Source of the DNA: Solen grandis
Lineage: Eukaryota; Mollusca; Bivalvia; Adapedonta; Solenidae
Reading direction: 5' to 3'
Length of the DNA: 64,000 bases
Assembly: GCA_021229015.1 (NCBI GenBank)
Contig: CM037788.1
Span: forward strand, 43,382,696 to 43,446,695
The stretch's first letter is position 1, and every line of letters begins with the position of its first letter. A model generated the notes under the pieces. That model ran no database searches. It was not told where the DNA came from and worked only from the letters and a program-made list of their open reading frames with translations. Both the position numbers and the translations under genes were made by a program. Of this stretch, positions 1-15,400 are shown one piece after another.

Positions 1-407
1 TTCCTCCTGCCCTGGCCAGGCTTGGTGTGATGGAGGCCTTGGGCCCATTCCTGGTGGAGCCCTTGATGTGGACACTGGAGATGCAGCAAAAGGGTCTGTG
101 GCCTGTGCAATACCGGGGGAGTGACCAAACGGGTCCTGACCCCTACCCGGGCTTCTGAAAGGATCCTGTGGCGAATTGTGATCAGACCTGGGTGTTCCTG
201 GTGGCTGACCAAACTGGTCCCCGGGCTTCCTTCCAGGGGACTGAGCAAATGGGTCCATGCCAGGACGTCCACCAAACTCAGACCCTGGAGGCATCATGTA
301 GGAATCTTGTGGACGAGGGGTGGGAATCATCTGGTGGTAGGGGTCCTGTTGAGCTCCTGAGAAACCTGGCAGTCCATGTCCTGGGCTGGGGTGGCTGGGG
401 GACTGAC
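1..407 (-). CDS. KMT2C/D: KMT2C/D exon (continues past window): DPF/PPGTPR repeat region
   Basis: An exon with a TTGCAG acceptor at 408-409, open to position 1. It encodes irregular repeats: DPYHQMIPTPR, DPFAQSPGR, QFGQPPGTPR, DPFRSPGR, DPFGHSPG, DPFAASP. Vertebrate KMT2C has the same kind of tandem DPY/DPF..PPGTPR units after its HMG box, so this confirms both identity and order. Confidence 0.95.
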
Positions 408-3400
408 CTGCAATCATAACAACAAAACTTATCTATAGACATCATGAGAATTCAAGTATTTTACAACCTATGAACGTTAATAATCAATATCAAACTACTA
501 TTCTTTATATTTTCTACATCACAATCCAAATTCATTTTACTGTTTCCAAGTATTAACAGATGTTAACGTTAACATTAAACAAGAGGCCCATGATGGCCCT
601 AAGTCGCTCACCTGAGAAAAAAAGGTTGACCCAAGGAACATCTGTACCAATTTATTTTAAAATCTGGCCAGTAGTTTTGAAGAAGATGATTTTTAAAGTT
701 TTCATATTTTTTTTCTTTTTGTTGTCATGGCAACCAGAGTTCTATATGGATCAAGTTTATTTTAGCAACTTTTGTGAAGGTTGACCCAAGGATCATTCCT
801 GCCAAGTTTAATCAAATTCTGTCCAGTGGTTTCTCCAGTGGTTTCAGAGGAAATGTTGATTAAAGTTTTCCCTATATACATATAAGGCAAATAAGCCCCG
901 CCCCTGGCGGCCTATTTTTTTCCGGATCGGAAAAATTTTAGCAACTTTGGTAGAGGTTGACCCAAGGAACATCTGTACCAAATCATTTTGAAATCTGGCC
1001 AGTAGTTTTGAAGAAGATAATATTTAAAGTGTCATATTTTTTTCTTCTTTTTGTTGCCATGGCAACCAGAGTTCTACATGGATCAACTTTATTTTAGCAA
1101 CTTTTGTGAAGGTTGACCCAAGGATCATCCCTGCCAAGTTTAATCAAATTCTGTCCAGTGGTTTCAGAGGAGATGTTGTTTAAAGGTTTCTCTATATACA
1201 TATACCGCAAATAAGCCCCGCCCCTGGCGGCCATGTTTTTTTACGGATCGGAATAATTTTAGCAACTTTGGTAGAGGTTGACCCAAGGAACATCTGTACC
1301 AATTTATTTTAAAATCTGGCCAGTAGTTTTGAAGAAGATGATTTTTAAAGTTTTCATATTTTTTTTTCTTTTTGTTGCCATGGCAACCAGAGTTCTACAT
1401 GGATCAAGTTTATTTTAGCAACTTTTGTGTAGGTTGACCCAAGGATCATTCCTGCCAAGTTTAATCAAATTCTGTCCAGTGGTTTCAGAGGAGATGTTGT
1501 TTAAAGGTTTCTCTATATACATATAAGGCAAATAAGCCCCGCCCCTGGCGGCCATGTTTTTTTACGGATCGGAATAATTTTAGCAACTTTGGTAGAGGTT
1601 GACCCAAGGAACATCTGTACCAAATTATTTTGAAATCTGGCCAGTAGTTTTGAAGGAGATGATTTTTAAAGTTTTCAAATTATTTTTCTTTTTGTAGCCA
1701 TGGCAACCAGAGTTCTTCATGGATCAACTTTATTTTAGCAACTTTTGTAGAGCCTCACCCAAGGAACATTCCTGCCAAGTTTCATTAAATTCTGTCCAGC
1801 GGTTTCAGAGGAGATGTAGTTTAAAGCAAATTGTTGACGACACACGACGCACGACGCACGACGGACGACGACGGACGCCGGACGAAGGGCGATCACAAAA
1901 GCTCACCTTGAGCACTTTGTGCTCAGGTGAGCTAAAAACCTGAACAGACTGAACAGTGCCTTCAGTGTGGTCTGGCTTAACAGTTTCCACCATGCTATAC
2001 AACTGAAACTTTCACACAAGGTAATCAATACTTCCATATCCCACCTTGTTTTCATGTAATGTGAGCATGGGAAATGACATGACAAGATATGATGTAGCAC
2101 AACATGACACAACAAGCATGTTTCCTTTATAACACAAACCTCTGTGAAACAGGGGGATAATTTTGTGTGCTACATGATTACCAGCCATAACTGTGTATGG
2201 TGACTCACCCTCAGGTGTGCTGGGCATCATCTGTGCCCCTGGCCTCATGGGGCTATGCATCCCTCCTGGGCTGGAGTGCATGGGGCTTTGTCCTGTAACA
2301 CGATTAGAAAAGATGAAACATTAGCTACTAATGAAGACACTATAAATTGAAATTAAGTAAACTTTTAGTAAAACAAGATGCAACTGACTTGACAGAACAA
2401 CAGATAATTCCCATGTAGTCCCCAATTCAAATATAATAAACCATTTCTTCACAAACAAGGGGGTCCTTAATGTTTTCTTTCTTCCTTAAAAGCATCATAC
2501 AGGGAAGTCTGGTATGATTTGATGTTCTGGTGCACTGAACAAAAACTCTGCTCATACCAATCCTTTTTCTTTCTTTCATACTAATACTAATGTTCAAGCC
2601 ACTATGAACTTTGGAGGTACAGACATGGGACACACCCTTACCTTCTGGGCTGGGGAACATATCTGGAGGCTGCATGGGCATCATATTCTGAAGCATCGCC
2701 TCCTTCCTCCGTGACTCTTGCTTCGCCTTTGGCTGGTTACGAGCCTTGACTGTGCCTCGGTTCTTCCTGGCTTTCAACTGCAAGTAAACACAGGAGATAT
2801 CAAGCCTAATACCATGATGTCATCCATATCATTTCTGTCATTATCACTGCAACCATTATCATCCCCATTATCATCACAATTATCATCCCCATCATCATCA
2901 CCATCAACAACACCACCAACATCATCACCATCACAATAATCATCCCCATCATCATCACCATCATCAACAACATCACCACCATCACCATACCATCCCCATC
3001 ATCACCATTATCATCCCCATCATCATCACCATCATCATCACAATCATCACCATCATATCACAATCATCATCATATCACCATCATCATCAGTACATGTTCA
3101 CGGTATTTGAACTAACGATATCAGCAAAAAATCTTGTCAACAATTCCAAACAGCTTAGTTTCCGTAACAATACCAAATGGATTCACTTGTGTCACTATAT
3201 GGGTATCTACATGCAGATTATACCCTTTCCAATCATAGACAAGAGGGCCAAGATGGCCCTAGATCGCTCACCTGAGAAAAGTATCATTCATTGCCTGTAC
3301 AAAACAGATTGCTTTAGAATTAAGATGATGAGGTGAAACAATGTTCAGGAATTTTCTGACCCCATCCACAGAAGATATCATCATGACAAACATTCTGCCA

Positions 3401-6400
3401 AAGTTTGAGGATGATTGGACCAAAAATGTTGCCCTCAGAGTATAAACAAGATTTTTCTAAGATTTGACCTACTGACCTACTTTTTGATCCAACCTGACCC
3501 ATTTTCAAAAGGGTTCAAGATATCATCAAGACAAACAATCTGACCAAGTTTGAGGAAGATTGGATTAAAATTGTAGCCTCTAGTGTGTAAACAACCCATT
3601 TTCAAAAGGGTTCAAGATATCATCAAGACAAACATTCTGACCAAGTTTGAGGAAGATTGGATAAATTGTGGCCTCTAGTGTGTAAACAAGATTTTTCTAA
3701 GATTTGACCTACTGACCTACTTTTTGATCCAACCTGACCCATTTTCGAAAGGGTTCAAGATATCATCAAGACAAACATTCTGACCAAGTTTGAGGAAGAT
3801 TGGATCAAAATTGTGGCCTCTAGTGTGTAAACATCAAAATTGTTGACGGACGACAAGATTTTTCTAAGATTTGACCTACTGACCTACTTTTTGATCCAAC
3901 CTGACCCATTTTCGAAAGGGTTCAAGATATCATCAAAAATTCTGACCAAGTTTGAGGAAGATTGGATCAAAATTGTGGCCTCTATTGTGTAAACAAGATT
4001 TTTCTAAGATTTGACCTACTGACCTACTTTTTGATCCAACCTGACCCATTTTCGAAAGGGTTCAAGATATCATCAAGACAAACATTCTGACCAAGTTTGA
4101 GGAAGATTGTCTCAAAATTGTGGCCTCTAGTGTGTAAACATCAAAATTGTTGACGGACGACAAGATTTTTCTAAGATTTGACCTACTGACCTACTTTTTG
4201 ATCCAACCTGACCCATTTTCAAAAGGGTTCAAGATATCATCAAGACAAACATTCTGACCAAGTTTGAGGAAGATTGGATCAAAATTGTGGCCTCTAGTGT
4301 GTAAACATCAAATTGTTGACGGCCGACGGCCGACGGACAATCAAGTCTCCCAAAAGCTCACCCTGAGCTATGCTCAGGTGAGCTAAAAATGGCTACAACT
4401 ATCACTTAAGGCTGTTAATTCCCTCCCATACCCCCTTCATGAAATGTGAGTGATGTGATACATACCTCCCACTTCTGTGAAGCAGGGGTATATATACAGA
4501 GCACCTTTATCCATACTGTAACAATTTCTTACCAAATATGGCTGTTTCTCCTCTGGTGTTAGTTTTCTCCAGATCTTGGCGATGTGCTTGGATCTCTCTG
4601 ACCATTCTGTAAGGGTATTGTATTAAAGTCATGACCTAATATACAGGCATAACATTACCCTGCATACTTACACACACAGCTGGGAAATTCTGCAATTAAC
4701 TTTTCTAAATGATTTTTCATAAATTCTAAAATTCATTGTCATCAACCACCAAGATCATCTCAATGTTCAAGTTACCAATATTGAAAAGCAAAATACCTAT
4801 ATATACAACAGATATTTCTCCACCTGAAACTGCACTTTTACATTAATGTAGGACACTTATGTTTGTTCAGTGGTGATATACGTTTATCTGTTTATTGGGC
4901 TTAATGTCCCGCTGACAGTGTAAGTCATTTAGAGCTGATGTCTACTTGAGACACCCTCCCTGCAGTTTTACACCATAGTCATGTGGCATGACATCACACC
5001 CAGTCACAATATTTTGACACTGGGCCAACCAGCCCTGGAACTACCCTTATATGCTAAGCACCAAGCATGGAAGCTCTACCAGCACCATTTTTTTCACAAC
5101 TAGTAAAATATAAATACATAAATATATATACATCAAATACTTATAATGTTTTATAATGATATCTTTCTCCCTTTATGCATTAAAATACATGCCATGTATA
5201 ATGATGAGGATACAAAATTTCAATTTTCAAGGCATTAATGTTCAAATAAATATTGCATTTGTCGTATTAGAGGCTTATGATACAAGGTACATACCAGGAA
5301 ATTGTGTCTTCAGTTCCGGGTGTTCCATGTTACAGTACAGTATCGGGGAGATGGTGGCGTTCACTCCCAGGTCCTCATCTGACTCCCACTTCTGCATGTT
5401 CCTACGGCTGTTATCCTGCACCACGGTGTCCTCTGGTGGAGCCGCCGGAGGAGGCCAGCCCGAGGGCGGCCATGAGGGGGTGTAGGGGGCCTGGTTGGGG
5501 GCCGGTGGACGCTGGGGAGGCATGTGAGGGGGGGGCTGCTGATGGTGTTGTTGCAACTGTGGCCTCTGCAAACTGCAATAACAATGGAAACTGTTAGTCT
5601 GGTGAATACATTCCTTGATGATGAAGACATATTTATCAATGTTGTACTTTGTCTCACGAAGCTGGAGAACAGGCATGATATCAAGCAAGTCCCAGAAAAC
5701 ATTTACAACATCATGTATGAATTTAAATAACAAGGGGAGTTCAACTGATAGTAATAGAAATAATATCAAAATGAGGAAGAGGATCAAAGGCATGGTATCC
5801 ATGAACATTTTGAGAAATGGTATTGCTTAAATAGTAATATCTTGGGTGAAAATAAATGCAAATCTACATTTTTTTTAACACATATACAATCAAATGGTCC
5901 CGATACCAAATTCAATAAAAATGTAAAGTCCTGTAGCACATGACCCTGACAATACTTACTCAAAGTCCTGCGGGGCAAACCCTGAGAATGAGTTGGGCAT
6001 GGTCATACTGGGTAGCCCTGCATGTGGGGACGGAAAACCACTCACATCTGGAACAAATTAATTAATCAATTATGATCGGTTTCCGAATCATATTGGTTCT
6101 AATAAATAGAAAGCTGTCCTTATAACAATTCCCTGGTAAACACAAGACCCTTATCCATAGCATTGAAAGAATAAGAACCCAATATCTAAAATTCAGAGTT
6201 CCATGCTAAAGCATCTGACAGGCAGTCTTTAGGCAAAAGGTTTCAATATTCAAAATTTATGCACTTAAACATTTATAACAAACTCATCAAAAACAAGAAA
6301 TGTTTGTAAAACATATATGCCCCCCTCATATGCCATAATATTTATATAGCTATATTATATGTATGATGTTTGGCTTTATAACGTGGGCATGTTACAAAGT

Positions 6401-9400
6401 TCAGACCTTATCTCGGTGAAGGTTTACTACTGATAATTATGAACACTGCTAAAAAGATGAAACTTAATCTTTACTGAAATAAATGTCAATGAATTGGAAA
6501 TTTTATGTAAAGAAACAATGTCAATAATATACAGATTTTAATATATACAAGATATGTTTGTAAAAAATGTATGCCCAAAGGCCAGCCCATACACCACGCA
6601 TCCATTATGTCACGCTACGCTACTTAACCCTTTCCCTCATAGAGGAAACCATGAAAAGACCTATGCGAACAGCATAAAACCAGATCAGCCTGCCAGTAAC
6701 TCGCAGGCTGGTCAGGTTTTATGCTGTTCGTTGCTCCTCAGTGGTCTGGAAATGAGGACTTTATAATTTAATTTGTTAAGGTTTAACTGTGGTTTTTTGC
6801 AGATCAGGCTTTATGTGGTACTTACTGAGTGCGTCAAAATGAGTCTATATGAGGGAAAGGGTTAAATCACTGCCATCATACAAGTCACATGATGATAGTT
6901 TAAACCATGTGACCAACGAACATAATTTTATAAAATAATATCTGATCTTATTTACTTTTCATAATCATGACTGTTATTTTAGTGGAATATAACAAAACTA
7001 ATATGATACATGTATAATCAAAACAAAAGTAAAAAGTTAAAAAAGTAAACCCAGTCTATATCAGCCAAATCGACTTGTGGTGGCAGTGGTTATCTACAAC
7101 TGTAAGGGGAGGTAACAACTGCGTGGAGTTTGAGGCTAGCCAATGATAAAATTATCACAAATCATACTGAATATATACAAGAAATGTTTATGAATCATGT
7201 TTGCCTCCCTAATGACAGCCAATTCCATATATAACAGTGGACTTTTAAATGTGTGTAAAAAAAGCATTGTTAGTTTAATATGAAACATCAACCAGGGCAT
7301 CTTTTATTAATCATTTATTTAAGTATACCTTTTCTGGTTTTACTGTGGCTTTTCTAACTGCATGATCACATAATGATCCGAGAAAAAGGTGGGGTGGTTG
7401 GTACAGTTGCATTCAAATGTCACAGTGACCTTGACCTTTGATTTAGTTACCCCTAATCAAAAGGGGTCATTTACTGGTCATGACCAATCTCCATCCTAAG
7501 TTTGAAGTTCCTAGGCCCAGACGTTCTCAAGTTATTGATCAGAAACAGCTTGGTCATCATTTTCAAAATCAAGCCCAGTAAATGAAGGTCACTGTGACCT
7601 TAACCTTTGACCAAGTGACTCCAAAAACAATAGAATTCATCTACTGGTCATGATATAATCTCCAGACTAAGTTCCTAGGCCAGGCGTTCCCAAGTTATTG
7701 GTCAGAAACTGTTTGGTCTACGGACGGACCAACCACATGTGCAAAGCAATATGCCCCCTCTTCTTTGAAGGGGGGCATAATGAACCAGATAGGGCATTGC
7801 CATTGAAACTGCATTTTTTACAGACTTTTACAAAATTATATTCAATGATGAAAAAAATATTTCATTGTATTTTTATAGACATTTCTATATTAACAAGTAA
7901 CTGGTGTTGCACGCAACACATAAGTGCCCTACCAGTGAGGTGCATTATTTTTCCATTACCATAGCAACTAGAATTTTGGTCCAAGAAAAAAAAAAGTGAC
8001 ATGCAGAATCTCCATTCATATATCAAGTTTCATAATATTATCTTAAATGGTTTTCAGGTTATCGCAAGATCCAGATTTCCGGACATACAGACAGATGGAG
8101 GGCAAACCTTTAGTCCCCTCCAGTGTTAACATCGATAGGGGACTAATAAGCACTCACCTGGCTGAGGCATGCCTGGCATCTGTGGGGAAGGTTGGGGTAT
8201 TTGAGGTAGGGAAGGTCTGGGCGGGGCCGGGGGCACTGGACCCGGGACACTTGTGGGCAGGGGCTCATGTGGTGGCTGGGGTAGGGGCAGAGACTGCTCC
8301 CTCTCCCCCTCCGGTAACAACACCCCCTTGAATATATCCTCTACAGTCTTGCTGTCAATGTGTTCCAGGTCTGAAAATATTAGTAACAAATGTAAACCCC
8401 ATACTTCTTTAAATGCAAAATCCTATGACCAATGCCTAGTTACTGTAAATAAGATCAGCTGACAGAATATCAATAACTGTTGGGTTATTTTTATACCTGT
8501 TAATCAATGACTGTTAAATATGTGCTGAAAACTAAAGTGCTAAAAAATATTAAGTTTAAATAAGACTTGAATAATTAATTTCTCATTAAGCAGTCAATGA
8601 AAGGCTACATAAGCAGAAAATACTTTTAACCAAGGCTTGTCAAAATCTAGTCTTTAATTACCAAGATTGTTTCACAGCAAAATAAATATAGATAAGTAAC
8701 ATTTTGCAAGAATTATCAATTTAATTGCCATAAAGACAAGTACAAATAAAGTATGCCGTAAAAGGACCAAGGAACTCAAAATAACTTCATCAAACCTGTT
8801 AACATATATTATTGAGTATTCAATATCATAATTATGTACCCACCAGGTAACATGGAGATTGTATCAAGGACATTGTTCTTCTCTTCATTCAAGTTCTCCT
8901 CCTCCTTGCCCTGTGTAGACTCAGCAGCTGGAGGGGAGTGGTCATTGAGAAGGTCAGATGGCAGACCTGCAAACACAGAAACATAAAGGTGTATTTAACA
9001 GTCCAGTAATTGGTTTTGTCACGTTATTTATTTGTCACATTGGGAAATCATGTGTTACCAGCTGAAGCATATAACCAAATCCACTTACCCCCCTCCAGTT
9101 CACTCTCTATCATCTTGATGAAGTTCTCATCAATGTCAATATCCAAAGGTATATCTGTGTCGCCGCCTATCTCTTCCTTATCATCCGGAAGCTGAAAGTC
9201 CGAGTCCAAATCATCCGGCGGTTCACTCTTCTCTGTGACCAAGGCATGTGTGGACTGAGCCGGAACTGCTGGTTTGGGCAGCTCCGCCAGCTGCTGTTTG
9301 ATGGACCCTGGGATTTCTATTGAACTCTCAGTCTTAACCTCAGGTACGAGCTTCGTCTGGTCATCTGACGTTTCCTCGTCAGAGTCCAGGGATTTAATTA

Positions 9401-12400
9401 TTTCTTTTGGATCCTCCTTGCTCTTTGTCAGCACGTCCACACCAAAAAATGCCTCCTACAAAGAGTGCAATAAATCTGTGTCAACAAGATTTGAACTCAC
9501 TACATTCAGATATGGCAGGTGATGTTTAATATAACAACAAAATGTTCCCTATACAGTCAACTCTCCTTACAACAGCGGTGTTTGTTTCAGCGAATTTTGC
9601 TGTTATAAAGAAAGTGTCATTGTAAAAAATAGAGACATAGAAGGCTTATGCACTTTAGTTTTCAAGACAACTGCTGTTATAAAGAGGATGTTGTTATAAT
9701 GAATGCCACTGTAAACAGGTTTCACTGACAAACATTCTCTTTCAACTTTTGTTCAGCAACACTAGTGTGATAAATGTTAGTATGTATTACTGTATGGTCA
9801 ACACATGGCTAATAGTTCAACTATCATACAATCATATCACAAACACGACTTATCAGCTTAAGAACAGAAATTTGAGTAAAAAAAACTTATCAAACACAAA
9901 ACTCCTGACATCCCATCTTACATATACCTAATCTAGTAACAAACAAATCGCAAGTTCCAACAAGCAAGCTTACCTGCATGTAAGATGGGAAGTTTTCCTG
10001 TAGAGCACTTTTCCGGCGACCCGTGTTGATCTTTCTGTTCAGCTTCTTGTGTTTCTCCTCCTCGTTCCCTGCACCTTGACTCTCGTCCCCTTCCAAAGCC
10101 CTAGGGGGACCCTCTCCTGTCCCATCTGGAGCCCCTTCTCCAGCAGCAGGTGTCTTTTTCACACGAGACTTTACACGAGGTTTGACAATAAACCCACCAA
10201 GACCTGATTTGAAAAAAAAAAAACTCATTTTTTTTTAAATATTTCAAATAAAATGAGACACGGGGACAAATATATCTGATCTTTTACATTCAACTTTTGC
10301 TTTTTTCAATTAAGAATCAAAACTCAAACAGCCCCAAATACATAATGCATTCCTTTTTATCCCCATCATATCTTTATTGTTACCTTTTGAGTTTGTGACT
10401 TTTTTTATGCCTCTCTTTTAAGTTTTTATTTAGGTTTCTGAATCAGAATGTGAAATACTGGACTTGAAGTAAGTATAGACTTGAGTTTGACACCAAAACA
10501 TTGAGTTAAGGTACATTAAATATGTTTTCAATTGTACAAACTCATGTTTACTGAATGAAATTAAAAAAAAACCTAAACACAGTTATGATATGAATTCAGG
10601 GATATACAAGAAATCTGAGTATAACGGACTGACATAAATACGAAAAGACACATACCAATTTTGGGTACACTTCGTTTTTTCTTCTTCTTTTCTTCCTCAA
10701 GTAATTTTTTAGCTTTCTCCTCCAAGTTCTGTCTTCTGTCCTCAGCCTCTCCTTCTTCAGGAGACTTCATGTCCGCATCTACAAAAATATTGATGCAATT
10801 TCATGTAAAAATTTCAGACGGCTCAAGTTTTTCACAACTTTACATTTTCAGACAAAAAGACAGTAACAGGGACTTTTTTTGTTATCTTGGGAATATGACC
10901 TTTTCCTCTAAAATAGTGAATATTCAAATCTTTCAAATCGTGTCTGGAAAAACTGGGAATTATTTTTAATATTTAACCATGTAAGTTGTATATACTTAAT
11001 GTAATTATCTGGACAAAATGTAAAAAACTAAGTCAAGAGCAAACCATTTTCGTCTCAGAAAAAAAAACACCTACCTTTATCATCTTCTTCAGCTGAGCCA
11101 ATAGACAGCAGTCTTGACAGAGCCGGTGCCACTGTGTCTGTATCCTGGGTCAGCTGTTTCTCCAGCTCCTCCACTTTCTTCTCAATTTCTACCTTTTTCT
11201 CATCCCATCCCTCCGGCTTCTTGCCCCAGCGTCGCTTTCGCTTGATCTTTGTGGCTTCCATCTTGTTTCCTTCAATCAGTTTCTTGGCCTGCTCTGTAAT
11301 CAAGATGCCGTCCAGGAGGAGATACTTGGGTGGATCGGGTTCTCGAGGTGCGGGCGGCGGCAGGTTGAGGGGGAGGTAGAAATCTTCAGGGGTTGGAGGT
11401 GGCAATGGTGGCACTGCAATCAGTGTTATATAACAGATAAAGGCTGTGTTTTCTTGGTAATGTCAACATGAAGCTTCTCAGCATGTTTATTTAAGTTTAA
11501 ACTTGACAGAAACCATTTGAAAGTGTTTTGCTCATGATAAATGATTAATATTTGAGTGCTAAAATTATGGACACAGAAATATTTCATTCAATATTAAGCT
11601 CATTTGTGTTGAATGGAATATAATTATTTCCTATTAATCCCACAGCACAAAAACTCTTATAACACATCTAAATATAGTTTGTGTTTTTTACCCTTCTTTA
11701 TCACAGGCCGTTTGTAGGCATCTTCCCCCACTGTCTTTTTATTTTTCTTCTCCAAATTCAAGAAAATGGTGATTTTAACCCCTAATTTATGGTAATAAGG
11801 CTCCATCCTAATCACCAGCAAAAAAAGGATTGAAATATATAGCTGGCTTAAGGACTGTATAATAGGATAAAAAAAATTGAACTGCTTCACTGAAATAACT
11901 AACCTACATCTACATAAAAAGGATTAATTTAAACCAAAGTGACAATACTTACATGGACCAGGTTGGCCAGTCAGTGGTCGACAGAATTTACAGTGATATC
12001 CAAAGTCTGCTGCACGTTCAGCATCATCCTCATTGTATATACCATCACAGTGGGCATGCAGCCATCTGTAACAAGCATCACATCCCTTACCAATCACCTT
12101 AACAAACTCTTGATATCACTTAAGCCACAAGGACTGCTTGTTCAAATGTAAAGACCATGTAAGCAGAGGTATTTCACAGATAATCTATCACTTTCCTCCC
12201 TTTTGGTTACATTATTCACAATACAAACACAACATGCAAAACAAATTAATATTTGTTTTCTTTTTGTAGAGATTTTGATTCAATCTCTTTCATCCGATGC
12301 TATACAAAAGTTGAGTAAAAATTCTGAGCAGTTCTATCATTTAATGAAATATAGGTAAAAATCACAAACTCACAGACATAGTGTAAGATTGCAATCAGTT

Positions 12401-15400
12401 CAACTTGACAGCTACTCAATCAAAATGTTGAATGGTATGTTTACTTATTTCTTTTTTAGGGGAGAGTAAATTACAATTCCAGCATCATTTAGAATCCTTT
12501 TATGAATATAAGTCCCAACTTACACGAGTCACAAACCCAATGCACATTCCTTTCCCCAACTTACCAAGTCAAATTAACCCCCAATCAAACAAGTAACTGG
12601 TGTTGCACACAACACATGAGTCCCCTACCAGTGAGGTGCATAATTTTTCCGTTACCATGGCAACCATAATTTTGGTCTAAGAAAAAGAAAAGTGAAATGC
12701 AGATCCTCCATACTGCCATGTATTCATATACCAAGTTTCATAATACTATCTTAAACAGTTTTTAAGTTACTGCGAGATCCAGATTTCTGGACATCTGGAC
12801 GGACAGAGGGGCGGGCGGAAGGACAGACGGAGGGCAAACCTATAGTCCCCTCCGATGTAAACACCAGAAGGAGACTTATAAGCCCCTTGAAATACACAGA
12901 AAAGGCCTACCTATCACACTGGACACACTGTATGATGAGTTCATCCTCCATATACTTCGTTCGGCATACTGGACACATCATCTTGCTGTGACACGGACCA
13001 CAGTGAGTGTAGTTACGTTGCCATAGGCAACCAAACCCTGGCGACTTGGAGGTGCAGATGATGCACACAACACACCTGGTAACAAAACCAATTGATTAGA
13101 TTTATACAGAATTAAAAAAAATATTTTATAAGAAAAAGACTGTGTAGACAAATCCAAGTAAAGTTTCATATTAAAAAGGCATTAAACCTTCCCTTTAAGA
13201 ATGAAATTGTGTACATGAAATTGTGTTTTAATCAAATAGACGTCCTTTACAAAACACTGCTCTGAAAACTATTTCTACATCAAAACCTTTCTATTTCAAA
13301 CAATTATATTCAAAACATCAAGGGCTTAAAGATTTTTTTTAACTCATTTCTACATCATTTTAAAGTCAAGTATTGTCTGATTTTAAACTGTCTAGATCAA
13401 TTAACACATCAATAATCATCTCTTGAAAAAAAAATAGACCAAAGTCTCATGATACCTGAATACAACATAGAAAATGGACACATTATCTCCTTACCATTTA
13501 CACTTCCAGTTTCCCTTGGGCACCTGGTCGAGGGGTGGGTCCAGACAGTATGTGTGGTAACTGATATCACACTCATCGCACAGGAGTAACCTCCCCTCAT
13601 CATGGGGCTTCCCGCACCCCTCACACACCGTGCAGTCCAGGCACCGCCACCCCTTCTGTATCACAATCTTCGTCACCTGTAGCAAACAGCAGCAGCACAA
13701 ATTTGAACAATCTGGATTCAGAGCACAAAACCTCTCAATCATGAAAACCCAATATTGTAAAATTCTTACTTGCTGTTTTTTGTCTTTTATCTTTAAAAAG
13801 TCAAAATTTTATTTTACATCAATTATGAAACAACTTATCACAACTTATATTAATTACTCTCAATGGCTCTTTTAGCAGCATATGTTATCATTATTGTGGG
13901 AGGAAACCAGAGAGCCTGGAGAAAACCCGTATGTCTTCACAGGCGACTACTATACCCTCTCACTTATGTGACCAGGAATCAAACCCAGGACGCATTGGTG
14001 AAAAGCGAGGCATGTTACCACTAATTTATTAACTTTAATTTTACCTTGCACTCCTGGTGCAAGTTCATTTTAAATAGATGCTGGATTACTCTTAGGACCT
14101 TTTTGTGTTTCCTTATTACATAAGAACTGCAGTTTGTAGTTATGAATAACATTTTTTTAATTTCATATTTTCACTTTAAACCTGGAAGGAAAAGAATTTA
14201 AATAATCCTGACATGATCATTTCACTCATCAGTACTTTAAAAGATTGAAAGTAGTATCTTAGGACTGAAGATCAAACTCAGTCTGATTTGGTTTCTAAAT
14301 GGTCCATCTTGTTGCTAGAGTTTACATGCTGCGACAGTATATAGACGCCCAACTAAATACATGTGGAGGAAGGCAAAAAATACAGAGACCACCTACCTTC
14401 GCAAGATTAGAGCAACCTTGCTTCAAGATCAGGTGACATTTTTGTAAGATCAGAGCGACCTTGCTGTAAGATCAGAGCGATCTTGCTGCAAGATCAGAGT
14501 GACCATGCTGCAAGATCAGAGTGACTTTGCTGTAAGATCAGAGTGATCTTGCTGCAAGATCAGAGTGACCATGCTGTAAGATCAGAGTGACTTTGCTGTA
14601 AGATCAGAGTGACTTTGCTGTAAGATCAGAGTGACCTTGCTGTAAGATCAGTGACTTTGCTGTAAGATCAGAGTGACCTTGCTGTAAGATCAGAGTGACT
14701 TTGCTGTAAGATCAGAGTGACCTTGCTGTAAGATCAGAGTGACTTTGCTGTAAGATCAGAGTGACTTTGCTGTAAGATCAGAGTTACCATGCTGTAAGAT
14801 CAGAGTGACTTTGCTGTAAGATCAGAGTTACCATGCTGTAAGATCAGAGTTACCATGCTATAAGATCAGAGTGACTTTGCTGTAAGATCAGAGTGACCAT
14901 GCTGTAAGATCAGAGTGACTTTGCTGTAAGATCAGAGTGACCTTGCTGTAAGATCAGAGTGACCTTGCTGTAAGATCAGAGTGACCTTGCTGTAAGATCA
15001 GAGTGACCATGCTGTAAGATCAGAGTGACCATGCTGTAAGATCAGAGTGAACATGCTGTAAGATCAGAGTGACCTTTCTGTAAGATCAGAGTGACCTTGA
15101 TGTAAGATCAGAGTGACCATGCTGTAAGATCAGAGTGACCTTGATGTAAGATCAGAGTGACCTTGAGGTAAGATCAGAGTGACCATGCTGTAAGATCAGA
15201 TCGACCAGCTGTAAGATCAGAGTGACCTTGATGTAAGATCAGAGTGACCTTGATGTAAGATCAGAGTGACCTTGCTGTAAGATCAGAGTGACCTTGCTGT
15301 AAGGTCAGAGTGACCTTGCTGTAAGATCAGAGTGATCTTACTGTAAGATCAGAGTTACCTTGCTGTAAGATCAGAGTGACCTTGAGGTAAGATCAGAGTG

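Noticed and set aside
2806..2988. Met/Val-rich minus-strand frame
   Set aside because: Created by the CAT microsatellite.
5573..5808. Upstream extension of the KMT2 exon at 5,572
   Set aside because: The open frame continues by chance; a good TTGCAG acceptor and phase match place the exon start at 5,572, and the extension is hydrophobic intron sequence.
11657..11760. Possible extra KMT2 exon (KTVGEDAYKRPVIKK)
   Set aside because: No acceptor gives the right phase without a purine-rich tract or stop codon, and exons 11,953 and 11,413 already join in frame without it.
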